Below are positions 57,478 to 64,000 of a stretch of DNA of 64,000 nucleotides, one piece after another. This DNA comes from Cochlodiniinecator piscidefendens. GTDB taxonomy: Bacteria > Pseudomonadota > Alphaproteobacteria > Rhodobacterales > Rhodobacteraceae. Where the stretch lies: contig NZ_JAAOIE010000001.1 of assembly GCF_011326755.1 (NCBI RefSeq), forward strand, positions 88,344-152,343, read 5' to 3'. The notes under the pieces were generated by a model. That model did not search any database. It had not been told where the DNA came from and worked only from the letters and a program-made list of their open reading frames with translations. Each line of letters begins with the position of its first letter. Positions within the stretch are counted from its first letter, which is position 1. The position numbers and the translations under genes are program-made.

Positions 57478-58335
57478 ATGAAATGGCAGGGACGACGCAG
57501 AAGCCGCAATATCGAAGATCGCCGAGGGCGGGCAGGCCGTACGAGGCGCAGCGCTGGGGGTATTGGCGGTGTAGGATTGATTGTCGTTCTTGTGGTTGGT
57601 TACTTCCTTGGTATTGATGTGACACCTTTGCTGAATTCTCAAGGCGGCGCACCTGTTCAGCAAAGTACGAACGACCTGAGCGTTGCCGACCAGCAGGCCG
57701 GTGAATTTGTGTCTGTCACACTCGCAGATACCGAAGAAGTCTGGGCCAGCATTTTTGACAGTCAGGTCGGACGTGATTATCAGCCTGCGACCTTGGTTCT
57801 GTTTAAAAACGCAACGCAATCTCCGTGTGGTAGCGCCAGTGGTGCGACCGGCCCATTCTACTGCCCCGCAGATCGCAAAGCCTATTTGGACACGGCTTTT
57901 TTCACGACGTTGTCGCGTCAGTTAGGGGCTTCGGGTGATTTTGCCGCCGCATATGTCGTGGCCCATGAAATTGCGCATCATGTGCAAAATGAATTGGGAA
58001 TATTGGGGCAGGCCAACCAAATTCGCCGACAAGTCAGCGAAGTGGAAAGCAATGCAATCTCTGTTAGGATCGAACTTCAGGCAGATTGTTACTCAGGGAT
58101 CTGGGCGCGTGAAGCGCAAGCACGGTTCGGTTCGATTGAACGCGGTGACTTAGAAGAGGCCGTAAATGCAGCCCGTCAAATTGGGGATGATACGTTGCAA
58201 CGCAACGCTGGACGTCGCCCAATGCCGCATACTTTTACACACGGAACCTCAGCGCAACGCGCAGCGTGGTTTCAGCGAGGGTATCAAAGTGGTCGCTTAG
58301 AAGATTGCGATACGTTTGGTGCGAGCCAGCTATAG
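57478..58335 (+). CDS. Neutral zinc metallopeptidase (YpfJ family)
   Basis: 285 aa from ATG 57478 (MKWQGRRRSRNIEDRRGRAG), with CGAGGAAA before it. A basic N-terminus leads to one membrane helix (GGVGLIVVLVVGYFLGIDVT), leaving the enzyme outside. VVAHEIAHHVQNELGI is the HExxH zinc site; IELQADCYSGIWA gives the third ligand region. CGSASGATGPFYCPADRKAY includes a probable disulfide. The natural substrate is unknown. Divergent from the YqaA gene. Confidence 0.9.
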   Translation: MKWQGRRRSRNIEDRRGRAGRTRRSAGGIGGVGLIVVLVVGYFLGIDVTPLLNSQGGAPVQQSTNDLSVADQQAGEFVSVTLADTEEVWASIFDSQVGRDYQPATLVLFKNATQSPCGSASGATGPFYCPADRKAYLDTAFFTTLSRQLGASGDFAAAYVVAHEIAHHVQNELGILGQANQIRRQVSEVESNAISVRIELQADCYSGIWAREAQARFGSIERGDLEEAVNAARQIGDDTLQRNAGRRPMPHTFTHGTSAQRAAWFQRGYQSGRLEDCDTFGASQL

Positions 58336-58453
58336 ATTACATGTTTAGTTTATTGTTTTTGAATGAGAATTCATAAAGTTTCCAAAAAAACAAAAAAACT
58401 GCAAAAAGCCTATGGACGTTCCCGAGCACTAACGCTAAACCGTGCTCATCAGT

Positions 58454-58539
58454 GCCCAAGTGGCGGAATGGTAGACGCAGGGGATTCAAAATCCCCCGCC
58501 TTAACGGGCGTGCCGGTTCGAGTCCGGCCTTGGGTACCA
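58454..58539 (+). tRNA. tRNA-Leu (anticodon CAA)
   Basis: 86 nt with encoded CCA. Acceptor GCCCAAG pairs with CTTGGGT (one G-U at the end); anticodon loop TTCAAAA inside GGGGA/TCCCC gives CAA; a variable arm and a GGTTCGAGTCC T-arm follow. It reads UUG codons. An eroded integrase lies 77 nt behind it, so its 3' end may have been an attachment site. Confidence 0.96.
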
Positions 58540-58551
58540 ATTACATTCCTA

Positions 58552-58583
58552 AGCCCATGTTTTTAGAAATAAAAACATGGGCT
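58552..58583. terminator. Perfect hairpin after tRNA-Leu
   Basis: AGCCCATGTTTTTA pairs over all 14 bases with TAAAAACATGGGCT around a GAAA loop, 12 nt after the tRNA. Probably a terminator or processing stem; no separate T-run behind it. Confidence 0.65.
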
Positions 58584-58616
58584 ATGGGACCGCACTGGAA
58601 GCAGATCGGGCCCACA

Positions 58617-59347
58617 TCACAATCTAAACCCCGAAATTGAATGCATAGCTTCAGTAGCCATAGCCCGTCTTTCTGCGCCTTTTGTGTTGATGGCTGACGT
58701 GCTTGGCTCGGTGTGAGATAACACCGACATTATCTGGTGCTCGCAGCACCCTTCTTCCGCCAAAAGTTCTGCCATTGCTTTGCGAACGCGATGCCGTAAT
58801 CGGTCCACAACACCGGATTCATCGCACCTCATTATTAGCCAATTCCAGTAGCTGTCGGCTGTCTAGAATGGACGAACGTGTTCGTTAAAAAGATAGGTGT
58901 CTCCAATTCGAGCTACAGCTTCAATTGCGTCACGCAATGATAGGGCTATGGGAATCTCGACTATGCTACCTCGTTTATTCAGTTGCCATCCAAGCCAAAA
59001 TAGCATCGTTGGATCTTGCTGCGGTGGATCTTCTTTATACCAACAAGTGGATTAGCACTGGTGTACCTGGAATCACATGCCCACTTGTACATTGATCGGC
59101 CAGCTTTCATCATGTTATTTGTCTCCGCTGGTGTAGCTGCACACGCATCTCTAACCCTAACGAAGGCGACGGTAGGGGTATTCAAAGTCATCGCCCCATA
59201 CTTGTCGTCATTATCGGTTTCATGTTCACATAAGCGCGTCAGAAGGCTTTTTTGCCGAAGGGTCGTTGGTGGTGCTTGGCCTCCAGTCACCATGCGATCA
59301 AAATGCAGGAGGTATTTGATGGCGTCGGAGGTCGTTGCTGGTGTCAT
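58617..59347 (-). pseudogene. Phage-type tyrosine integrase, decayed
   Basis: Pieces of one integrase read leftwards on the minus strand. The core-binding part comes first (VRVRDACAATPAETNNMMKA, SRYTSANPLVGIKKIHRSK). Then comes a middle part in another frame (NKRGSIVEIPIALSLRDAIE, TYLFNEHVRPF and a stop), and after another shift the catalytic part (WNWLIMRCDESGVVDRLRHR, AEEGCCEHQIMSVLSH, ending in AMATEAMHSISGF). Box II His-Arg are altered (RLRHRVRKAMA) and the catalytic Tyr is not evident in the degraded TEPSTSAINTKGA end. A deletion removed much between core-binding and catalytic parts. Its place next to tRNA-Leu suggests an old tRNA-integrated element. Confidence 0.75.
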
Positions 59348-59640
59348 GGGGACTCGTGGCCGTCCGGTGCAATTGTCAGAGCGTCAAATGATGCGTCGCA
59401 TGCGGCAATGGGGTGGCAAAAAGATCTCCGCGAGTGCTTTTGAAAGGGATGAAATCGAATGTGCATTTTTCCGTTGGAGATAAGGCGCGCATTGTTGATG
59501 GCCCCTTGGAAGGAAGCGAGATCCGCATCGTTGAAATGGATGGGGGATCGGCAACGTCGTTCCTGAAATTGTTGGGTCGTGAGGTCAAAGTGAAAATCGA
59601 AACTGAGTTGCTCTCGCTTGTCTTGTTGCCTGTTTGTTAA
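59319..59640 (+). pseudogene. NusG-like (KOW) C-terminal remnant, frameshifted
   Basis: One frame reads VMGTRGRPVQLSERQMMRRM and RQWGGKKISASAFERDE, then loses sense. A +1 shift at the T-run near 59465 continues as FSVGDKARIVDGPLEGSEIR followed by IVEMDGGSATSFLKLLGREV, a KOW-type NusG C-terminal fold. Removing one T from the run joins both. The N-terminal NGN domain is missing; the remnant abuts the integrase debris. Specialised NusG paralogues of this kind often travel with phages or islands. As read it is broken. Confidence 0.6.
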
Positions 59641-59928
59641 GTTGGGGGCTGAGTTTGTTAAGCCAAAAGAAAATTTGTTAAGGGGAGTTGACGCTTAACT
59701 AAATCCGATGTTAGGCGCGTTGCGTGGATGACCGTAGTCCCTTACCCCGGCAATGCGAGAGGGTGACACTTGGCCCCCAGCAGGTTGATGATGCAATAGC
59801 TAATCAGCCACTAAAATTAAGAGATATATTGTAAACAAGCCCGGCGGAAACGTTCGGGCTATTTTTTGTGTGACGTCTCGTAATGCCAGAAACATTCCCT
59901 TTTGTTGATCGAAAGAGATATCGATGCT
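59641..59928. other. Intergenic stretch with a terminator
   Basis: No gene seen. The only clear signal is the terminator at 59838-59867; whether it ends the NusG-like remnant or a small RNA cannot be told. Confidence 0.5.
59838..59867 (+). terminator. Intrinsic terminator
   Basis: AGCCCG (59838-59843) and CGGGCT (59855-59860) form a stem followed by ATTTTTT. Confidence 0.75.
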
Positions 59929-61389
59929 TTACCTTGGTAGCTTCCAATATTTTCCTTCATCACTCGTAACCGTCACAGCGGTTGGGGTTCGATGATCTGG
60001 AGGGCGTACACCAGTACGCAGCAGTAGACCTAAGTCATTTAGTAAATTTCGAGATGTCGCGACTTTACTGTGATTGAGCGAAAAAAAGGACGTGTCTATT
60101 TCAGAGACGTCGATGGTGTCGATACCTTCTACTACCACTGGTCCGGTCTCGGTAGGAACATCACCAGCTCGTGGATTCCCTTTCCTAATTATTTGTGATA
60201 TCCGGAGGGCAATGTCGTTTCGAGCAGCATACAATGTTACGCCTTTTCCAAAGCTAACAAAATGATCCGATGTTTCCCGAAAGATCTGAAGATCGAGGTC
60301 GGGTGCAGCTAGTATTAATTGCGAAAATTCAGTTTTTGCGGAAGGTTCTATGTACGGGTTTTCTGGAGAGACCAAGTTGCCCAAAGCGACATTGCCCATC
60401 GAATGAGCAACAATGTGGATCTTGTCGACCCCCTTAGTATTAGAAATCAAATTCAAAAATTCACTAAAGTGAGGTAACGTTATCCGAGTGCTGTCCATAT
60501 CGTAAACATAGTCAAACGTCGTCCCACCGCTTGGCCAACTGTAGGCGTATACGGGGCCATCAAAGCCTATATCGAATGCAATTTGCGCTGCTGTGAAGAT
60601 AGCCGTTTTAAATGAGACGTTGAATCCATGAACAAAAACAAATGCAGTTCGTTCATACTTTTCCGAAACAAGTGCCCTCAATGACCCATTGGTTTTGAAA
60701 TCTATTTCTGAAAGAAGCTTGTTGCGAGTTTCAGTGAAATGAAACAGGTTGTTTTCAGGAAACTGTAACAAATCATAACCGAACACTCCAAGGTGAAAAG
60801 GGCGCTCAATTTTCCCTATTCTATGGTGTATTGGTATATTCACCATTGCTTCTCCGAGAAGTAACTGCCCACTTCGATCAGCTGAAAATATCCGACTTTT
60901 CTTCTGATCAAAGTGGGTTTCTCTGTCTGTACCGTACAAGATTGGCATTAATACACTTGGTGAGATAGGTTTCGTGAGGCTTTGATGTCGTTGTTTTTTG
61001 TTTAGTTTCGACGCATTGGTTCTACGAATATTTTTTCGACGTAGCGCTCTCTCTTTCGCATCAGTGTCGCCCAAAGTGAGGGCCGCTTTTTTTGAGTAAA
61101 GTTTGAGAGTAGTTGTTTTTTCTAGGTCGTTAATGCGAACTATAGGTGTTTCTGGTACTCTGTTTAATTCGCGTTCGTCATTGTTTGACGGTGCAATCTC
61201 ATCGTTCCCGTCATTGTTTGGCGGTAAGATTTCATCATCATCACCTTCGGGCGGGCTATTTTCGTCTGCACAGGATGAATCCGAGTGGGCGTCTAAAACA
61301 GCCAATAGCAAAGCGCTTACAAAGATAACGAAGAAAGCCACTGACTGCGGAGTCAAATGAGAATAAGCGCTTTTTAAAAACTCTAACAA
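59929..61389 (-). CDS. Alpha/beta hydrolase, DUF900 type, with N-terminal membrane segment
   Basis: 486 aa. An N-terminal hydrophobic run (SVAFFVIFVSALLLAVLDAH) is followed by a long acidic/low-complexity stretch with repeats of NND (about residues 38-80) and a basic zone. The hydrolase core begins near residue 150: MPILYGTDRE, TAFVFVHGFNVSFKTAIFTA, YAYSWPSGG, and IHIVAHSMGNVALGNLV with the nucleophile Ser. LAAPDLD and the late NHSKVA offer Asp and His. DUF900 members have no settled substrate. The DNA is visibly more A/T-rich than flanking housekeeping genes and lies among phage remnants, so it may be imported cargo. Confidence 0.85.
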   Translation of the reverse strand: MLEFLKSAYSHLTPQSVAFFVIFVSALLLAVLDAHSDSSCADENSPPEGDDDEILPPNNDGNDEIAPSNNDERELNRVPETPIVRINDLEKTTTLKLYSKKAALTLGDTDAKERALRRKNIRRTNASKLNKKQRHQSLTKPISPSVLMPILYGTDRETHFDQKKSRIFSADRSGQLLLGEAMVNIPIHHRIGKIERPFHLGVFGYDLLQFPENNLFHFTETRNKLLSEIDFKTNGSLRALVSEKYERTAFVFVHGFNVSFKTAIFTAAQIAFDIGFDGPVYAYSWPSGGTTFDYVYDMDSTRITLPHFSEFLNLISNTKGVDKIHIVAHSMGNVALGNLVSPENPYIEPSAKTEFSQLILAAPDLDLQIFRETSDHFVSFGKGVTLYAARNDIALRISQIIRKGNPRAGDVPTETGPVVVEGIDTIDVSEIDTSFFSLNHSKVATSRNLLNDLGLLLRTGVRPPDHRTPTAVTVTSDEGKYWKLPR

Positions 61390-61584
61390 ATCGCAGTACC
61401 ATTCCTAATAACGTAAAACTGTCGAGCGAGCGAACATCAAAAATCGGGGAGGGGCATAAGTCTGTCTGTCAAATCTCGTACGATATTTATCACGAATAAA
61501 ATTGGTCTATGCAATCTGCAAATTCGAACTGGATTACTAGAACTTCCTTTTTTTCTTTCATTCACCAGAGTAAATGCAGGGAAG

Positions 61585-62154
61585 TTGGTGTTTAAGGTTG
61601 GAGAGACAGACATCAGTGGCCTGAAGCGGTTTGAAAACCAATTTGGCGCTTTGGGTAACGATGGTGCCAGGGTCCAAGTGCACGCGTTAAATCGTGTTGG
61701 GGATATGGCGAAAACCCGTGCTGTCAGGGAGATCGCTAGCCAAACTGGATTGACGCAAAAGACGGTTCGAAATTCTGTCTCGAGTGTCAAAGCCAGCGAG
61801 AAAAACCTAGAATACCAATTGAGATCTTCTGGGGCGGATATGTCGCTTAAATACTTCAAAGCACGTGAAACCCAAAAGGGGGTCACAGCGTTAGTACGCG
61901 GCTCACGAGAACTATTTGAGGGGGCGTTTATCAAAGGTGGTAGCTTCGGCACTGGTCGCGTTGAATTGCGCTTAGGTGGTCATGTGTTTCAGCGAATGGG
62001 TGATGATCGGTTGGAAATTGAGAAGGTCACTTCATGCGTTGTTATTCCTCTTGAGATGGTAAAGCCAGAAACGGCAGACGCATTTAATGATCTGGTCGTT
62101 GATGTTTTGCCGCGCGGTGTCAGTCATGAAATCAACCGAATACTGAAGGTTTGA
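61585..62154 (+). CDS. Phage minor-tail-like protein (GPZ family)
   Basis: 189 aa, start at ATG 61585 uncertain (the frame may have begun further up). VQVHALNRVGDMAKTRAVRE and IASQTGLTQKTVRNSVSSVK followed by a C-terminal HVFQRMGDDRLEIEKVTSCV and PLEMVKPETADAFNDLVVDV match my memory of prophage minor tail protein Z. No other tail genes are nearby, so it is a stranded prophage gene; whether it is expressed is unknown. Confidence 0.65.
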   Translation: MVFKVGETDISGLKRFENQFGALGNDGARVQVHALNRVGDMAKTRAVREIASQTGLTQKTVRNSVSSVKASEKNLEYQLRSSGADMSLKYFKARETQKGVTALVRGSRELFEGAFIKGGSFGTGRVELRLGGHVFQRMGDDRLEIEKVTSCVVIPLEMVKPETADAFNDLVVDVLPRGVSHEINRILKV

Positions 62155-62228
62155 AGGCGTAAAATAGCCTTTAGCGGACCCAAAAAATCAAGGGACCGTA
62201 GACCCGATTTCCCATCCACGGTGGTGAA

Positions 62229-62267
62229 AGCCCCCGGGGGTTTCTTCGGGACTCATACTCCCGAAGC
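62229..62267. repeat. Two adjacent hairpins behind the phage tail gene
   Basis: A GCCCCCGGGGG stem near 62231-62241 is followed by CTTCGGGA (62245-62252) paired perfectly with TCCCGAAG (62260-62267). A short T-run lies about 20 nt on. Possibly the phage gene's terminator. Confidence 0.45.
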
Positions 62268-62377
62268 GTTGAGGATGTTCTCGTTTTTTCCCGGATGCTC
62301 AATTCAAAAAATGATCACGATTTGATCTAACTATGTGTTATATGGTTGTATATAAAGGGAAATTTTAAGAGAAGTGC

Positions 62378-62451
62378 TGGAGCGGGTGAAGGGAATCGAA
62401 CCCTCGTATTCAGCTTGGGAAGCTGCTGCTCTACCATTGAGCTACACCCGC
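62378..62451 (-). tRNA. tRNA-Gly (anticodon CCC)
   Basis: 74 nt with encoded CCA. On the minus strand the acceptor GCGGGTG pairs with CACCCGC, D-arm GCTC..GAGC, anticodon loop TTCCCAA giving CCC, T-arm GAGGGTTCGATTCCCTT. It reads GGG codons. Confidence 0.95.
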
Positions 62452-62526
62452 ATTGAAGGAGCTTTAGCATTGCCGTGTTGGGGTCCGCAAGCGATGTTTC
62501 ACTGTGCAATGAATTCATCCAAATTC

Positions 62527-62706
62527 TCAGATGGCGTTAACAATCGAAGCTAGGGAAAAATCATATTCTGAAAGATTCGCGCCGGACAAATCGCATCCAG
62601 CGCAACTGTTGCCATTTGCGATTGTAGCGACTTGCGCAGGATCATACGCAAACGCGGGGCTACATATCAAAATTAATAGGGCGGAACTCTGTGCAACAAG
62701 TTGCAT
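62527..62706 (-). CDS. Small secreted protein with pentapeptide-like end
   Basis: 59 aa from ATG 62706, preceded by GAAGGG at 8 nt. MQLVAQSSALLILICSPAFA is a signal peptide. The mature part YDPAQVATIANGNSCAGCDL followed by SGANLSEYDF looks like the start of a pentapeptide-repeat protein, then ends. Beyond the stop another frame continues with NLDEFIA and further stops, so this may be a truncated gene. It sits between tRNA-Gly and the ASKHA gene. Confidence 0.5.
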   Translation of the reverse strand: MQLVAQSSALLILICSPAFAYDPAQVATIANGNSCAGCDLSGANLSEYDFSLASIVNAI

Positions 62707-62790
62707 GTGCAATCCCTTCAACATATCGAAGCGACTTACACATGCTTCACCGATTGTTACAACTTAGCAAGAAATTTCCACCCCATTCAA

Positions 62791-64000
62791 TTACTTGCGG
62801 CGACGGCGACGGCGACCGCCACCTTCGTTGTTGTCGTCACCACCACTGTTAAAGTTCAGGTCTGGCAACGTCACTATAGACGCCAAAATCGGGAACGGAT
62901 CAGACGAATTTGGGATTGCCGAGGCATTTACAAAATGCTCTTGAAACTTTGGTTCAACGGCCGTTTCGATTTTATGAATATCGCGAACAGTTTGTTCAAT
63001 CTCGGTACGGGCTTTGGTATTGAGCAACGCAATGCGTGCGCCAGTGCCCGCCGCGTTACCGGCTGATGTTACTTTATCCAATTCGCAATCCGGGATCATA
63101 CCCAGAACCATCGCGTGTTTGGGCGAGATATGAGCACCGAATGCACCAGCCAATACCACGCGATCAACTGTTTCAACTTCGAATTTGTCCATCAACAACC
63201 GTGCACCTGAATAAAGCGCGGCTTTGGCCATCTGAATGGCGCGGATGTCTGGGTTGGTCACCGTGATTTTTGGACCACCTTGGGCGGAGCCATCCCAAAT
63301 GGTGTAGGAATGCGTCCGACCATCCAAGAAGCAACGCTCTGTTCCGGTTTGTTCGGGGGATCCGATCAAGCCTGCCTGATCCAATAGGCCAGAAATACGC
63401 ATCTCTGCGACAGCTTCGATGATGCCAGAACCACAGATACCCGTGATACCAGTTGTTGCGATAGCGTCGCTGAAGCCGTCTTCATCGGACCAAATTTCAG
63501 AACCAATCACCCGGAACCGCGGCTCTTTGGTAACAGGGTCAATTTCAATACGTTCGATCGCGCCAGGCGCAGCACGTTGACCTGAGCTAATCTGTGCGCC
63601 TTCAAATGCTGGGCCTGTCGGGGAGGAGCAGGCCAAAACCTTATCTTTGTTTCCAAGCAGGATTTCTGCGTTTGTCCCAACATCCACAACCAACACGAGG
63701 TCTTCAGATTTGTCCGGGGCCTCTGACAGCGCAACAGCGGCCGCATCTGCACCAACGTGACCCGCAATACAAGGCAGCAGGTAAACCCGCGCAGCAGGGT
63801 GAATTGTCAGGTCAAGCTCATGCGCACGTAGGTTCAATGAATCTGATGTTGCTAATGCAAATGGCGCCTGACCCAGTTCAAACGGATCAATACCTAGGAA
63901 CAGGTGGTGCATCACCGGGTTGCACACAAAAACTGCGTCCATAATCAGTGCTTTGTCGATTTCCGCCTCTGAAGCGATCTGAACAAATAGTGCGTTCATA
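62791..64000 (-). CDS. ASKHA-domain corrinoid activation protein (RACo-like), C-terminal part cut by window end
   Basis: ATP-driven reductive activator of a corrinoid methyl-transfer protein, by family. The visible 402 residues cover the ASKHA part: VLVVDVGTNAEILLGNKDKV (phosphate-binding), SSPTGPAFEGAQISSGQRAA, GITGICGSGIIEAVAEM and VDRVVLAGAFGAHISPKHAM. The N-terminal [2Fe-2S] domain would lie beyond 64000; the Met at the window edge is internal. The tail ends with a Gly run and six Arg plus Lys. In Rhodobacterales such genes often lie near methylamine- or betaine-type methyltransferases, which are not in this window. Confidence 0.88.
   Translation of the reverse strand, partial: MNALFVQIASEAEIDKALIMDAVFVCNPVMHHLFLGIDPFELGQAPFALATSDSLNLRAHELDLTIHPAARVYLLPCIAGHVGADAAAVALSEAPDKSEDLVLVVDVGTNAEILLGNKDKVLACSSPTGPAFEGAQISSGQRAAPGAIERIEIDPVTKEPRFRVIGSEIWSDEDGFSDAIATTGITGICGSGIIEAVAEMRISGLLDQAGLIGSPEQTGTERCFLDGRTHSYTIWDGSAQGGPKITVTNPDIRAIQMAKAALYSGARLLMDKFEVETVDRVVLAGAFGAHISPKHAMVLGMIPDCELDKVTSAGNAAGTGARIALLNTKARTEIEQTVRDIHKIETAVEPKFQEHFVNASAIPNSSDPFPILASIVTLPDLNFNSGGDDNNEGGGRRRRRRK

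Noticed and set aside
58454-59000. attL/attR duplication of the tRNA-Leu 3' end
   Set aside because: I looked for a second copy of the T-arm/acceptor end (CCGGCCTTGGGTACCA) further right in the island and saw none inside this window.
61437-61952. 171-codon minus-strand ORF opposite the phage tail gene
   Set aside because: It is a complementary shadow of the plus-strand tail-Z-like frame; the plus-strand frame has the recognisable blocks.

Overview
The window looks like a chromosomal segment of a marine-type alphaproteobacterium of the order Rhodobacterales (Roseobacter/Rhodobacteraceae). The pointers are a sciP-ctrA pair, a Usg-family gene, an LpxI-type lipid A gene, an imuA-imuB-dnaE2 mutasome, a DUF6502 regulator, and direct-repeat GTTC motifs of the kind bound by alphaproteobacterial LexA. 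No database was searched; family names come from motif recognition.

Left edge (1-2700): the C-terminal end of a LysR regulator, then a decayed mobile-element scar. The scar holds the 5' part of a reverse transcriptase gene joined to the 3' part of a large tyrosine recombinase gene, followed by a small accessory gene, all on the minus strand and all broken. Next come ssb, a lytic transglycosylase and a monooxygenase-like ORF. A peptide-type ABC importer operon (4376-10557) follows with an AraC regulator upstream. Its fused double-ATPase gene is frameshifted by a perfect 11-bp tandem duplication.

Centre-left (11700-24831): miaA, then a long plus-strand envelope and translation cluster: pyrH, frr, uppS, cdsA, dxr, rseP, a 41-codon membrane gene, a terminator, bamA, skp, fabZ, lpxA, lpxI, lpxB. 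Together these make undecaprenyl-PP, phospholipid and isoprenoid precursors, the outer-membrane protein insertion machine and lipid A. No lpxD is seen.

Centre (25336-39716): a membrane protein, a LysR/TauD divergent pair, and a SoxR-controlled unit (soxR divergent from DUF1330-MFS-metallo-beta-lactamase-like genes, with a perfect SoxR box inside a 19-bp-spacer promoter). Then come imuA-imuB-dnaE2 for SOS mutagenesis, a flavin amine oxidase, and a lipoprotein/DUF6502 divergent pair with two inverted repeats between them.

Centre-right (39732-58335): mnmA, sciP, ctrA, ligA, recG, a 40-codon single-TM gene preceded by phased GTTC repeats, a NifU-like scaffold, hisI, gluQ, a methyltransferase, trmFO, gyrA, usg, an arginine-catabolic unit (arginase and ornithine cyclodeaminase with a divergent Lrp regulator), dsbB, a YqaA-type membrane protein and a zinc metallopeptidase.

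Right edge (58454-64000): a tRNA-Leu(CAA) flanked by a decayed phage integrase, a NusG-like C-terminal remnant, an AT-richer DUF900-type alpha/beta hydrolase and a phage minor-tail-like protein, which together look like an eroded island. Then tRNA-Gly(CCC), a small secreted protein, and the C-terminal part of an ASKHA/RACo-type corrinoid activation protein cut by the window end. No CRISPR array, rRNA or intact insertion sequence was seen.
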